Shown piece after piece: positions 50,637 through 61,866 of a DNA stretch of 64,000 bases. This DNA is from Shinella sp. SUS2 (lineage in GTDB: Bacteria > Pseudomonadota > Alphaproteobacteria > Rhizobiales > Rhizobiaceae). A program made the translations under genes and the position numbers. The DNA lies in contig NZ_KQ410735.1 in the NCBI RefSeq assembly GCF_001262505.1, positions 2,798 to 66,797 of the forward strand, read 5' to 3'. The first letter of the stretch is position 1; the number at the start of each line of letters is the position of its first letter. The notes beneath the pieces are model-generated. The model was given only the letters and a program-made list of their open reading frames with translations, made no database searches and was not told where the DNA came from.

Positions 50637-51005
50637 ATGTTCGCAGTCATCAAGACCGGCGGTAAGCAGTACCGCGTGGCCGCCAACGACGTTCTGACGA
50701 TTGAAAAGCTGTCGGGCGACGCTGGTGCGAAGATCGAATTCACAGAAGTGCTGATGGTCGGCGTCGGCGCCGATGCAACGATCGGCGCGCCCTTCGTCGA
50801 AGGCGCCGTCGTGACCGCAGAAGTCGTCGAGCATGGCCGCGCCAAGAAGGTTATCGCCTTCAAGAAGCGCCGTCGCCAGAACTCGAAGCGCTCGCGCGGC
50901 CATCGTCAGCACAACACGACCGTCCGCATCATCGACATCGCCGGCGCAGGCAAGGCTAAGAAGGCTTCCAAGAAGTCTGATGCCGCTGAAGCTGCAGCCG
51001 AATAA
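50637..51005 (+). CDS. rplU: 50S ribosomal protein L21
   Basis: A 122-residue L21. The first 103 residues hold the family core ([35 protein letters not shown]), which binds 23S rRNA. The last 20 residues are a Lys/Ala/Glu-rich tail ([17 protein letters not shown]) found in rhizobial versions. ATG 50637 has AAAGGA upstream. It is co-transcribed with rpmA, 25 bp downstream. Confidence 0.97.
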   Translation: MFAVIKTGGKQYRVAANDVLTIEKLSGDAGAKIEFTEVLMVGVGADATIGAPFVEGAVVTAEVVEHGRAKKVIAFKKRRRQNSKRSRGHRQHNTTVRIIDIAGAGKAKKASKKSDAAEAAAE

Positions 51006-51030
51006 TCCGGACAGGTAAAGGAGAACTCCT

Positions 51031-51300
51031 ATGGCACACAAAAAAGCTGGCGGCTCCTCGCGCAACGGTCGCGATTCCCAGTCCAAGCGCCTTGGCGTGA
51101 AGAAGTTCGGCGGCGAAGCCGTACTTGCAGGCAACATTATCGTCCGCCAGCGCGGCACGCAGTGGCATCCCGGTGCCAATGTCGGCCTCGGCAAGGATCA
51201 CACGATCTTCGCACTTACGGCTGGCAATGTGAATTTCCGTACGAAGGCCAACGGTCGCGTATACGTGTCTGTAGCCCCGAAAGCGGAAGCAGCGGAATAA
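51031..51300 (+). CDS. rpmA: 50S ribosomal protein L27
   Basis: An 89-residue L27 beginning [20 protein letters not shown], the conserved N-terminus that reaches the peptidyl-transferase centre. There is no N-terminal extension needing removal, unlike in Firmicutes. A strong AAGGAG ribosome binding site precedes the ATG. A terminator follows at 51369-51406. Confidence 0.98.
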   Translation: MAHKKAGGSSRNGRDSQSKRLGVKKFGGEAVLAGNIIVRQRGTQWHPGANVGLGKDHTIFALTAGNVNFRTKANGRVYVSVAPKAEAAE

Positions 51301-51368
51301 GCCGGTAGCGCTCTAAAACAGCCGGCGTCTCATCGACCCGGCTGACGCTACAGGTTCAGGCCTGAAGA

Positions 51369-51406
51369 AAAAAGGGGAGATGGGGCGAGACCCATCTCCC
51401 CTTTTT
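51369..51406 (+). terminator. Rho-independent terminator after rpmA
   Basis: AAAAGGGGAGATGGG and CCCATCTCCCCTTTTT form a 15-bp stem with a short GCGAGA loop, ending in a T-run. It separates the ribosomal protein genes from the acetyltransferase pair. Confidence 0.92.
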
Positions 51407-51424
51407 GCTCTGGAGGACTGAACC

Positions 51425-52057
51425 ATGCAGACCGAATTGTTGAGGGAAGGCCAATCACGGTCTCCCAAGGAACGGCTGAGGCCTGAACGGTCGAGGACCG
51501 ACTGCCCGATCTTGCTGTCGCAGAGGCTCGTCATGAGAGCCCCGCACGAAGACGACATCGACGCCCTTGCCCATCTCGCCAACAACGCCAATATCGCCAA
51601 CATGGTCGCCCGCATGCCGCACCCCTACACGGTTGCGGACGCTGCTGATTTCGTGCGACGCACACGCGCCGGCGCGATTGGCAAGTGCGTCTATGCCATT
51701 ACGAAAGCCGACAACGGCGCCTTCCTAGGATGCTGCGGCATCGAGCCGCATGAGGATGGGCGCACGGTCGAGCTCGGCTACTGGCTGGGCGAACCGTACT
51801 GGAACCAGGGATATGTCACCGAGGCGGCCCACGCGCTGATCGACATGGTCTTCCGCACCCGCGACATCGAGCAGATCGATGCGCGCTGCCGGGTCATGAA
51901 CATTCCCTCGCGCCGGGTCATCCAGAAGTGCGGCTTCCAGTTCCAGGCGACCGGCATGGTGCAGAGCCTCGCGGTCGGCGGCATGGTGCCCGTCGAATGG
52001 TACAGGCTGGACCGCAAGACCTGGGTTTCGCTGAAGAGCTGGGGAGGCATGCGATGA
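51425..52057 (+). CDS. GNAT N-acetyltransferase, RimJ/RimL-like (first of a pair)
   Basis: A 210-residue acetyltransferase of the RimJ-like GNAT_3 type. The core runs from about residue 28 (ILLSQRLVMRAPHEDDIDAL); ELGYWLGEPYWNQGYVTEA holds the acetyl-CoA motif, and IPSRRVIQKCGF is the usual third motif. The first 27 residues are basic and atypical. Homologues in rhizobia lie after rpmA. The target, possibly a ribosomal or other protein N-terminus, is unknown. It overlaps the next gene by four bases. Confidence 0.88.
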   Translation: MQTELLREGQSRSPKERLRPERSRTDCPILLSQRLVMRAPHEDDIDALAHLANNANIANMVARMPHPYTVADAADFVRRTRAGAIGKCVYAITKADNGAFLGCCGIEPHEDGRTVELGYWLGEPYWNQGYVTEAAHALIDMVFRTRDIEQIDARCRVMNIPSRRVIQKCGFQFQATGMVQSLAVGGMVPVEWYRLDRKTWVSLKSWGGMR

Positions 52058-52644
52058 ACGCCATGCAGACCCAGATCGAACGCGAGCGCGTCACCGGCGC
52101 CGGGCCCTGCCCGACCATCACGACGGCGCGCCTGGCGCTCCGCCCGCACCGCATGTCCGATGCGGAGGCGATCGCCCAGTCGCTGAACGACTTCCAGGTC
52201 TCGCGCATGCTGGCGCGGGTACCCGCACCGTATGACCGGCAGGATGCGACGGAATGGCTTTCCGTCACCACCACCGATCTCAACGAGGGCTGGGCCTTCG
52301 CCATCACGGCCGGGGACGACGTGCATATCGGCTGCGTCTCCTTCGAGCGCAGCAATGGCGGCTGGGAGATCGGCTACTGGCTGAACCGCTTCTACTGGGG
52401 GCGGGGCTATATGAGCGAGGCCGTGCATGCGGCAACGGCGCGCTTCCTGATGCGGATGCCCGGCACGGACATCCGGTCCGGCATCTTCGCCGACAACCTC
52501 GCCTCGCTCAGGGTGCAGGAGAAGGCAGGGTTCCGCATCACCGGCTGCAGCGACCTCTTCTGCGTCGCCCGCGGCGCGATGGTGCCGCATATCGAAACGC
52601 GGCTGGAGCCTGGTGACTTCCGCCCGGCAGCACCGCGGCACTGA
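52054..52644 (+). CDS. GNAT N-acetyltransferase, RimJ/RimL-like (second of a pair)
   Basis: A 196-residue RimJ-like acetyltransferase: ITTARLALRPHRMSDAEAI at about 22-40, the acetyl-CoA loop EIGYWLNRFYWGRGYMSEAV, and NLASLRVQEKAGFRITG. ATG 52054 overlaps the first GNAT stop (ATGA) and is preceded by GGGGAGGC. The two proteins share architecture and probably arose by duplication, though they have diverged considerably. Confidence 0.88.
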   Translation: MNAMQTQIERERVTGAGPCPTITTARLALRPHRMSDAEAIAQSLNDFQVSRMLARVPAPYDRQDATEWLSVTTTDLNEGWAFAITAGDDVHIGCVSFERSNGGWEIGYWLNRFYWGRGYMSEAVHAATARFLMRMPGTDIRSGIFADNLASLRVQEKAGFRITGCSDLFCVARGAMVPHIETRLEPGDFRPAAPRH

Positions 52645-52651
52645 AAACGAG

Positions 52652-52673
52652 CGGGGCGGAGAAATCCGCCCCG
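52652..52673. terminator. Hairpin between convergent GNAT and nuclease-family genes
   Basis: CGGGGCGGA (52652-52660) and TCCGCCCCG (52665-52673) form a perfect 9-bp stem closed by a GAAA tetraloop. There is no T-run, so it is a stable transcript end or a weak bidirectional terminator. Confidence 0.55.
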
Positions 52674-52683
52674 ACCGCTGCCG

Positions 52684-54634
<1,951 letters not shown>

Positions 54635-54635
54635 G

Positions 54636-55808
54636 ATGACAACGCACCGCAAACCGCTCGGAAAACACCGCCGGATTGTGATCAAGATCGGCTCGGCCCT
54701 GCTCGTCGACCGCGCGAGCGGCCTGAAGAAGGCCTGGCTCGACGCGATGTGCAGGGATATTGCGGCGCTGCGCGCCGGCGGCACTGAGGTGCTCGTCGTG
54801 TCCTCCGGCGCCATCGCGCTCGGCCGCTCCGTGCTGAAGGTGCCCTCGGGCGCCCTGAAGCTGGAGGAGAGTCAGGCCGCCGCCGCCGTCGGCCAGATCG
54901 CGCTTGCCCGTGCCTGGTCGGAAAGCCTCTCGACGGACGGCATCGTCGCCGGCCAGATCCTCCTGACGCTCGGCGATACGGAAGAACGGCGGCGATATCT
55001 CAATGCACGCGCAACGATCAACCAGCTCCTGAAGCTCGGCTCCGTGCCGATCATCAACGAGAACGACACGGTCGCGACGACGGAAATCCGCTACGGCGAC
55101 AACGATCGGCTCGCCGCCCGCGTCGCCACCATGACCGGTGCCGACCTGCTGGTGCTGCTCTCCGATATCGACGGGCTCTATACGGCGCCGCCGCATCTCG
55201 ATCCCGACGCGCGTTTCCTCGAGACCATCGACGCCATCACGCCTGCTATCGAAGCCATGGCCGGCGGCGCCGCCTCGGAACTGTCGCGCGGTGGCATGCG
55301 CACCAAGATCGACGCTGGCAAAATCGCGACGGGTGCGGGCTGCGCCATGATCATCGCCTCGGGCAAGGTCGACCATCCGCTGCGCGCCGTCGAAGAGGGC
55401 GCGCGGTCCTCGTGGTTTGCACCCTCCGGCTCGCCGGTCACGGCAAGAAAGACGTGGATTGCCGGGCAGCTCCAGCCGGCCGGCCGGCTGGAGATCGATG
55501 CGGGGGCGGAAACGGCGCTGACATCGGGCAAGAGCCTGCTGCCCGCAGGCGTGCGCGGCGTCTGGGGCACGTTCTCGCGCGGCGATACGGTGTCGATCTA
55601 CGGCACGAACGGGCGCGAGATCGCCCGTGGGCTTGCCGGCTACGATGCGGACGAAGCGCGCATGATCATCGGCAAGAAATCGGCGGAGATCGCCGCCATC
55701 CTCGGTTATGCCGGCCGCGCCGCCATGGTGCACAGGGATGACCTCGTGGTGACCGGCCTTTCCGCGCCGCTCGCCGCCGAGGCGGGAAAGGACGTGAGCC
55801 ATGCTTGA
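54636..55808 (+). CDS. proB: Glutamate 5-kinase
   Basis: A 390-residue enzyme for the first step of proline synthesis. It has an amino-acid kinase domain (about 10-265: [40 protein letters not shown]) and a C-terminal PUA domain (about 285-375). It is feedback-inhibited by proline in most bacteria. It sits between obgE and proA and overlaps proA by eight bases. Confidence 0.97.
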   Translation: MTTHRKPLGKHRRIVIKIGSALLVDRASGLKKAWLDAMCRDIAALRAGGTEVLVVSSGAIALGRSVLKVPSGALKLEESQAAAAVGQIALARAWSESLSTDGIVAGQILLTLGDTEERRRYLNARATINQLLKLGSVPIINENDTVATTEIRYGDNDRLAARVATMTGADLLVLLSDIDGLYTAPPHLDPDARFLETIDAITPAIEAMAGGAASELSRGGMRTKIDAGKIATGAGCAMIIASGKVDHPLRAVEEGARSSWFAPSGSPVTARKTWIAGQLQPAGRLEIDAGAETALTSGKSLLPAGVRGVWGTFSRGDTVSIYGTNGREIARGLAGYDADEARMIIGKKSAEIAAILGYAGRAAMVHRDDLVVTGLSAPLAAEAGKDVSHA

Positions 55809-57078
55809 CCAGGTCAAAACCGAGATCGACGGCCTGATGGCCGAGATCGGCCGCAATGCCCGCACTGCGGCAAGGCCGCTGGCCATCGCCACCGCCGAGG
55901 CCAAGAACCGCGCGCTCGAAGCGATGGCCGCCGAAATCCTTGGCGGCCGCGATGCCATCCTCGCCGCCAATGCCGTCGACCTTGCCAATGCCCGGGAAAG
56001 CGGCGTCGCCGCGTCCTTCATCGACCGGCTGACGTTGACGGCAGAGCGCATCGAGGGCATTGCCGACGCGATCCGCGACATTGCCGGCCTGAAGGACCCG
56101 GTCGGCGATATCATCACCGAATGGGACCGACCGAACGGCCTGCATATCGAGCGTGTGCGCACGCCGCTCGGCGTCATCGGCGTCATCTATGAAAGCCGGC
56201 CGAACGTAACGGCGGACGCCGGGGCGCTGTGCCTCAAGGCCGGCAATGCCGTGATCCTGCGCGGTGGTTCAGACAGCGTGAATTCATCGCAGGCGATCCA
56301 TTCCTGCCTCGTCGCCGGCCTCAAGGCCGCCGGCCTGCCGGAACATGCAATCCAGTACGTGCCCGTGACGGACCGGGCCGCCGTCGGCGCCATGCTGTCG
56401 GGCCTTGGCGGCACGATCGACGTTATCGTGCCACGCGGCGGAAAAAGCCTCGTCGCCCGCGTACAGAGCGAGGCGCGCGTGCCTGTCTTCGCCCATCTCG
56501 AAGGCCTCTGCCACATCTATATCGACAAATCCGCCGATCTCGACATGGCGAAACGGATCGTCGTCAACGCGAAGATGCGCCGCACGGGCATCTGCGGCGC
56601 TGCCGAAACCCTGTTGATCGACCGCGCCACCGCCGATACGCACCTTGCACCGCTTCTCGAAGGCCTGCGCGCCGCCGGCTGCGAGGTGCGCGCGACGGAC
56701 GAAATCCGCACCCGCATCGAAAACCTCGTCGCCGCAACGGAAACGGACTGGTCGACGGAGTATCTCGATGCCATCATCTCCGTCGCGCTCGTCGACGGCA
56801 TCTCGGGTGCGATCGAACATATCAACCGCTGGTCTTCCGCCCATACGGAGGCCGTGATCGCGGAGGATCCCGCCGTCGTCGAGCGTTTCTTCACGGAAAT
56901 CGATTCGGCGATCCTGCTGCACAATGCCTCTACCCAGTTCGCCGATGGCGGCGAGTTCGGCATGGGCGGCGAGATCGGCATCGCGACAGGCAAGATGCAT
57001 GCGCGCGGCCCGGTTGGCGTCGAGCAGCTCACCTCCTTCAAATACCGGGTGCGCGGCACCGGACAGGTGCGACCCTAA
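55801..57078 (+). CDS. proA: Gamma-glutamyl phosphate reductase
   Basis: A 425-residue aldehyde-dehydrogenase-fold enzyme for the second step of proline synthesis, giving glutamate 5-semialdehyde. It shows [20 protein letters not shown], the catalytic cysteine in [13 protein letters not shown] near residue 265, and [21 protein letters not shown] near the end. It is translated directly after proB with an eight-base overlap. nadD starts immediately after its TAA. Confidence 0.97.
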   Translation: MLDQVKTEIDGLMAEIGRNARTAARPLAIATAEAKNRALEAMAAEILGGRDAILAANAVDLANARESGVAASFIDRLTLTAERIEGIADAIRDIAGLKDPVGDIITEWDRPNGLHIERVRTPLGVIGVIYESRPNVTADAGALCLKAGNAVILRGGSDSVNSSQAIHSCLVAGLKAAGLPEHAIQYVPVTDRAAVGAMLSGLGGTIDVIVPRGGKSLVARVQSEARVPVFAHLEGLCHIYIDKSADLDMAKRIVVNAKMRRTGICGAAETLLIDRATADTHLAPLLEGLRAAGCEVRATDEIRTRIENLVAATETDWSTEYLDAIISVALVDGISGAIEHINRWSSAHTEAVIAEDPAVVERFFTEIDSAILLHNASTQFADGGEFGMGGEIGIATGKMHARGPVGVEQLTSFKYRVRGTGQVRP

Positions 57079-57723
57079 GTGACGTCGGACGTGGTTGCAG
57101 AGCGCTACCTGAGAATGCCGCATGCGGAAAAGGGCATGGCGATCGGCCTGTTCGGCGGCTCGTTCAACCCGCCGCACCAAGGCCATGCGCTCGTCGCGGA
57201 AATCGCCCTGCGGCGCCTCGGCCTCGACCAGCTCTGGTGGATGGTGACCCCCGGCAACCCCCTGAAGGACCACCGGAACCTCGCCCCGCTCAGCGAGCGC
57301 ATCCGCCTCAGCGAGGACATCGCACCGGGCCCGCGCGTCAAGGTGACGGCCTTTGAGAAGCGGCTCGGGCAGAGCTATACGGCCAAGACGCTGGAGCGCG
57401 TGCAGGCGCTGAACCGCGGCGTCCACTTCGTCTGGATCATGGGCGCCGACAATCTCGGTACCTTCCACCGCTGGCAGAACTGGCAGAAGATCGCCCGCAC
57501 CTTCCCCATCGCCGTCATCGACCGGCCGGGCTCGACGCTCGCCTATCTCTCCTCGCGCATGGCGAAAACCTTCGACTATGCGCGCATCGACGAGGAGGAT
57601 GCGATGTCGCTGGCCGGGCGCCCGGCGCCGGCCTGGACCTTCATCCACGGCCCCCGCTCACCGCTCAGCTCGACCGCGCTGCGCAGCCAGGCGGCCCTAG
57701 AGAAAACCATCCCTCAGAAGTGA
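57079..57723 (+). CDS. nadD: Nicotinate-nucleotide adenylyltransferase
   Basis: A 214-residue enzyme that makes nicotinate adenine dinucleotide from NaMN and ATP in NAD synthesis. The nucleotidyltransferase motif is GLFGGSFNPPHQGH (H33, H36), with WIMGADNLGTFHRW and SPLSSTALRSQ farther on. The GTG start directly abuts the proA stop; an internal ATG at 57115 is possible and would still keep the motif. It belongs to the obgE-proBA-nadD-rsfS run. Confidence 0.95.
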   Translation: MTSDVVAERYLRMPHAEKGMAIGLFGGSFNPPHQGHALVAEIALRRLGLDQLWWMVTPGNPLKDHRNLAPLSERIRLSEDIAPGPRVKVTAFEKRLGQSYTAKTLERVQALNRGVHFVWIMGADNLGTFHRWQNWQKIARTFPIAVIDRPGSTLAYLSSRMAKTFDYARIDEEDAMSLAGRPAPAWTFIHGPRSPLSSTALRSQAALEKTIPQK

Positions 57724-57823
57724 CGTCTTGAAAGTGGTAACCTTTGATGCCTACATTTGGTAAGTGCCGGCCCGACACACCGGTACAAGACGTGCTTGTC
57801 CTGTTACACAGAAAGGAACGAAC

Positions 57824-58237
57824 CTGACAACAGTGCACGCGAAGGGAAACGTCATCGGCGTTTTCTCAAAGAGCGCGGGAAGGGGCGACGATGCCGCCGA
57901 CCGTGCCCTTCAACTGGTCCTCGCAAGCCTCGAGGACTCGAAGGCAGAAGATATCGTCACCATCAACATTGCCGGGAAATCGGCGCTGGGCGACTACATG
58001 GTGGTCGTGTCCGGACGCTCGAACCGTCATGTCATGGCGATTGCCGATCACCTCATCTCCGATCTCAAGGACGAAGGCCTGGGCAATGCCCGCGTCGAGG
58101 GCCTGGAGGCGGGCGACTGGGTGCTGATCGACACGGGCGATATCATCGTTCACGTGTTCCGGCCGGAAGTCCGGGAGTTCTACAACATCGAACGGATGTG
58201 GGCAGCTCCCGAGATCGAGGACGGTACCGTCCATTGA
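57824..58237 (+). CDS. rsfS: Ribosomal silencing factor RsfS
   Basis: A protein of about 137 residues of the RsfS/Iojap family, which binds L14 and blocks subunit joining when nutrients run low. Core segments: ASLEDSKAEDIVTINIAGKSALGDYMVVVSGRSNRHV and DWVLIDTGDIIVHVFRPEVREFY. There is no ATG in a suitable place. A CTG at 57824 (reading MTTVHAKGNV) stands five bases after GGAACGAAC with AAGGAA upstream, so it is a candidate non-standard start. GTG 57833 and the upstream ATG 57764 are the alternatives. Confidence 0.9.
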   Translation: MTTVHAKGNVIGVFSKSAGRGDDAADRALQLVLASLEDSKAEDIVTINIAGKSALGDYMVVVSGRSNRHVMAIADHLISDLKDEGLGNARVEGLEAGDWVLIDTGDIIVHVFRPEVREFYNIERMWAAPEIEDGTVH

Positions 58238-58317
58238 CATGACGCCGGGCGCCTGTCCGGCGAGGAAAAACGGTGGCGTGGCTTCAGGCGTCACCCGAGC
58301 GGACAGGGCTTTGGGCG

Positions 58318-58800
58318 ATGCGGGTTGGACTTTTTGCGGTTGGACGGCTGAAGGCCGGCCCTGAGAAGGATCTTGCGGCCCGCTACATGGACCGTTTCGC
58401 CAAGGCCGGCCCCGCGATCGGCCTCGAGCTTGGCAAGCTTGCCGAGGTCGGCGAAAGCCGCGCCGGCAATGCCGAGACGCGCAAGCGCGAGGAGGCGGCC
58501 ATGCTGCAGAAGGCGCTGCCCGACGGCGCCGTACTGATCCTGCTTGACGAGCGCGGCAAGGCGCTCGATTCCCCCGCTTTCGCCGATCTCATCGGCGGGT
58601 TTCGCGATGCGGGCAAGCGCGAGCTGATGATCGCCATCGGCGGCGCCGACGGGCTCGACCCCGCCCTTTACGAGCGCGCCGATGCCACGCTCTGCCTGGG
58701 TAAGATGACCTGGCCGCATCAGCTCGTGCGCATCCTCATCGCCGAACAGCTTTATCGCGCGGTCACCATCCTTTCCGGCCACCCCTACCACCGCAGCTGA
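58318..58800 (+). CDS. rlmH: 23S rRNA (pseudouridine1915-N3)-methyltransferase
   Basis: A 160-residue SPOUT methyltransferase that modifies helix 69 of 23S rRNA. It begins MRVGLFAVGRLKAGPE, contains the knot motif MIAIGGADGLDP, and ends with SGHPYHRS, the conserved C-terminus. ATG 58318 matches the family length; the longer frame from 58273 is unlikely. It follows rsfS, the usual ribosome-linked neighbour, after an 80-bp gap. Confidence 0.96.
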   Translation: MRVGLFAVGRLKAGPEKDLAARYMDRFAKAGPAIGLELGKLAEVGESRAGNAETRKREEAAMLQKALPDGAVLILLDERGKALDSPAFADLIGGFRDAGKRELMIAIGGADGLDPALYERADATLCLGKMTWPHQLVRILIAEQLYRAVTILSGHPYHRS

Positions 58801-58940
58801 GACAGGCGTCACCGCCACGCAAGGCTGGAAGGGCAGAATGGGCGCAGCCGTATTTTCGGCACGGTTTGTTGGCCAAGTGAAATTCTTGGCGAAAGCGCCA
58901 AATCAGCATAGAGCGGGAGAGAACGGACGTTCGGGGAGCG

Positions 58941-60371
58941 ATGAGGACAGCCCATAGAGTCAATCCAGGGAAAGGCATCGCCCGCGTGCTGCGGCCGGCC
59001 TGGCTTTGTGCTGCCCTGACGCTGGCCCTTTTCCCCCATCCCATCGCCGCCGAACCGAACGAAACCGGCGTCGCGCTGGAAAAGACCGGTTCGCTGCCAA
59101 GGGCCGAGCCCGATCCGGCCGCGGCCCTGACCCTGCGCCGCGACAGTACGCGGCGCGAGCTTGAAACGCTCTCCCAGTCGATCACGGTTTCCGAAGAGAA
59201 GACGAAAGAGCTCGAAGCCGAGATCGCCAAGCTGGAAAAGACGCGCCAGAGCCTGCGCGAGGAAATCGTCAAGTCAGCCGCCATGCGCAAGAGCATGGAA
59301 GAGAAGATCCTTGCCGGCGAAAAACGGCTGGAAGGCATGCGGGAGCGGGAGGCGGGCGTTCGGGCCTCGCTGCACGAGCGCCGCGGCCTCCTGGCGGAGG
59401 TTCTCGCCGCGCTCCAGCGCATGGGCCGAAACCCGCCGCCGGCCCTGCTCGTCAACCCGGAAGACGCGCTGTCTTCGGTCAGAAGCGCCATCCTCCTCGG
59501 CGCGGTCGTGCCCGGCATCCGCAAGGAAACGGAAGAGCTGGTCGATGACCTGACGGCGCTGATGGACATCAAGAGCGATATCGACCGCGAGCGAACGGAG
59601 CTGACCGATGCCATGCAACTGCGCATCGAGGAGGAAAAGCGCTCCGAACTGCTCGTCGCCCAGAACGAGGCCCTGACGCAGACCAACAACCGCACGCTCG
59701 CCGCCGAACGCCGGCGCGCCGAGGAGCTCGCCGCCCGCGCGACAAGCCTTGAAGGCCTGATCGGCAGCCTGGAGCGCGACATTGGCTCCGTACGCGATGC
59801 CGCCGCGCTCGCCCGCGCCAAGGAAGAGGAGCGGCGCAACCTGAGCGAGGCGGAGCGGGAGAAGGCGAGAGCCCTCGCCCGCGACAGCGTGCCCGACAAA
59901 AACCGCATTGCTCCGGCATATGAATTCTCCGAACTGCAGGCAAAACTTGACTTTCCCGTGGCCGGCGACGTTCTGCGCCAATTCGGCGAGGCGGACGGCA
60001 CCGGCCATGATTCGCAGGGCCTTACGCTGGCGGCCAATCCCGGCGCACTCGTCACGGCCCCCTCCGACGGATGGATCGTTTTTGCCGGCACGTTCCGCAG
60101 TTATGGGCGCATGATCATCCTGAACGCCGGGGAGGGTTACCATCTGGTCCTCGCGGGCATGGATCGGGTGAGCGTGCGGGAGGGTCAGTTCGTCGTGGCG
60201 GGAGAACCACTCGCCGTGATGGGTGAAAAAAGGGTGGCGAGTGTCAACGCTTTGACGCTGGAAACGGACAAGCCGACACTTTACATTGAATTCCGAAAGA
60301 ACGGAAAACCGGTTGATTCCCGGCCGTGGTGGTCCGCAAAAAATTCTGGAAAGGCACGCAATGATACGTAG
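58941..60371 (+). CDS. EnvC-like murein hydrolase activator (degenerate LytM)
   Basis: A 476-residue exported protein: signal peptide about 1-37 (ending PIAA), long coiled coils (about 62-160 and 200-315), and a C-terminal M23/LytM-type domain (about 335-470). The zinc ligands are missing: the usual H-x3-D and H-x-H motifs are replaced by GHDSQGLTLAA and LYIEFRKNG. It is therefore probably not an enzyme but, like EnvC, an activator of periplasmic amidases at the division site. GGGGAG precedes the ATG. Its end overlaps ctpA by 11 bases, so the two are translated together. Confidence 0.88.
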   Translation: MRTAHRVNPGKGIARVLRPAWLCAALTLALFPHPIAAEPNETGVALEKTGSLPRAEPDPAAALTLRRDSTRRELETLSQSITVSEEKTKELEAEIAKLEKTRQSLREEIVKSAAMRKSMEEKILAGEKRLEGMREREAGVRASLHERRGLLAEVLAALQRMGRNPPPALLVNPEDALSSVRSAILLGAVVPGIRKETEELVDDLTALMDIKSDIDRERTELTDAMQLRIEEEKRSELLVAQNEALTQTNNRTLAAERRRAEELAARATSLEGLIGSLERDIGSVRDAAALARAKEEERRNLSEAEREKARALARDSVPDKNRIAPAYEFSELQAKLDFPVAGDVLRQFGEADGTGHDSQGLTLAANPGALVTAPSDGWIVFAGTFRSYGRMIILNAGEGYHLVLAGMDRVSVREGQFVVAGEPLAVMGEKRVASVNALTLETDKPTLYIEFRKNGKPVDSRPWWSAKNSGKARNDT

Positions 60372-61683
60372 GGCTTCTCTTGTTCTCGTCGGTGCACTCA
60401 TGGGTGCCACGGCGATGAGCGTCATCAACACGGCCACTCTGCCGGCCGAAGCCGCCGGCTCGTCGACCTATCGCGAGCTTTCCATCTTCGGTGATGTCTT
60501 CGAGCGCGTGCGTGCGCAGTACGTGACGCCGCCCAAGGAAGACCAGCTCATCGAGAATGCCATCAACGGCATGCTCACCTCGCTCGACCCGCATTCCTCC
60601 TACATGAATGCGAAGGACGCCGAGGACATGCGCACCCAGACGCGCGGTGAGTTCGGCGGCCTCGGCATCGAGGTCACCATGGAGGACGAGCTCGTCAAGG
60701 TCATCACCCCGATCGACGATACGCCGGCCGCCCGCGCGGGCGTCCTTGCCGGCGACTTCATCTCGAAGATCGACGGCGCCGATGTGCGCGGCCTGAAGCT
60801 GGAAGAAGCGGTCGAAAAGATGCGCGGCGCGGTCAACACGCCGATCAAGCTGACGCTGATCCGCAAGGGCGCCGAAAAGCCGATCGAGCTGACCATCATG
60901 CGCGACATCATCGCCGTGAAGGCCGTCAAGTCGCGCGTCGAGAACGATGTCGGCTACCTCCGTGTCATCTCGTTCACGGAAAAGACCTATGACGACCTGG
61001 AAGCCGCGATCATCAAGATCAAGGAAGAGGTTCCGGCCGACAAGCTGAAGGGTTACGTGCTCGATCTCCGCCTCAATCCGGGCGGCCTGCTCGACCAGGC
61101 GATCAACGTCTCCGACGCCTTCCTGGAGCGCGGCGAGGTCGTTTCGACCCGCGGCCGCAACGAGGACGAGACCCGCCGCTTCAACGCGACGCCGGGCGAT
61201 ATCACCGACGGCAAGCCGGTCATCGTCATGGTCAACGGCGGCTCGGCCTCGGCCTCGGAAATCGTTGCGGGTGCCCTGCAGGACATGCGCCGCGCCACCG
61301 TGCTCGGCACGCGGTCCTTCGGCAAGGGTTCGGTCCAGACCATCATCCCGATGGGCGATGCCGGCGCGCTGCGCCTCACGACCGCGCTCTACTACACGCC
61401 GTCGGGCAAATCGATCCAGGGCACCGGCATCACCCCCGACATCACGGTCGAGCAGCCGCTGCCGCCCGAGCTGCAGGGCAAGCTGGAATCTGCCGGCGAA
61501 TCCAACCTGCGCGGCCATATCCAGGGCCAGAGCGAAACGGAAGCAGGTTCCGGCTCTTCGGCCTATGTCCCGCCGGAAGCCAAGGATGACCTCCAGCTTC
61601 AGTATGCGCTGGAACTGCTGCGCGGCCAGAAGACCGACAAGGCCTTCCCGGCCAATCCGGAAAAGGCCGAGCTGAAGAAGTAA
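60361..61683 (+). CDS. ctpA: Carboxyl-terminal processing protease, S41 family
   Basis: A 440-residue periplasmic protease: signal peptide about 1-32, a PDZ domain (about 90-180; GLGIEVTMEDELVKVITPIDD), and an S41 domain with the serine cluster NGGSASASEIV near 293-300 and the catalytic lysine K322 in RSFGKGSVQ. It trims or degrades envelope proteins such as peptidoglycan hydrolases or their partners. ATG 60361 lies within the end of the EnvC-like gene, so the two are translationally linked. Confidence 0.96.
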   Translation: MIRRASLVLVGALMGATAMSVINTATLPAEAAGSSTYRELSIFGDVFERVRAQYVTPPKEDQLIENAINGMLTSLDPHSSYMNAKDAEDMRTQTRGEFGGLGIEVTMEDELVKVITPIDDTPAARAGVLAGDFISKIDGADVRGLKLEEAVEKMRGAVNTPIKLTLIRKGAEKPIELTIMRDIIAVKAVKSRVENDVGYLRVISFTEKTYDDLEAAIIKIKEEVPADKLKGYVLDLRLNPGGLLDQAINVSDAFLERGEVVSTRGRNEDETRRFNATPGDITDGKPVIVMVNGGSASASEIVAGALQDMRRATVLGTRSFGKGSVQTIIPMGDAGALRLTTALYYTPSGKSIQGTGITPDITVEQPLPPELQGKLESAGESNLRGHIQGQSETEAGSGSSAYVPPEAKDDLQLQYALELLRGQKTDKAFPANPEKAELKK

Positions 61684-61692
61684 CCTGCCATC

Positions 61693-61720
61693 TCCGGGCC
61701 CGCGACCACGCGGGCCCGGA
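61693..61720 (+). terminator. Strong stem-loop after ctpA
   Basis: TCCGGGCCCGCG (61693-61704) and CGCGGGCCCGGA (61709-61720) form a perfect 12-bp stem with an ACCA loop, ten bases after the ctpA stop. No T-run follows, so it may protect the 3' end or partly terminate. Confidence 0.55.
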
Positions 61721-61866
61721 ATTCCATGCACCAGACGCATGTCGTGATCGCTGACTACCGCACGCTTTTGCGCGACATGCCCTAGAGGCTAGTTTTTACC
61801 GCATCTCCGACGCCGGCGCGGCACCGCCCCGGCTGGAAATGCTCCAGCGGCCGGCGCGGACTGACC

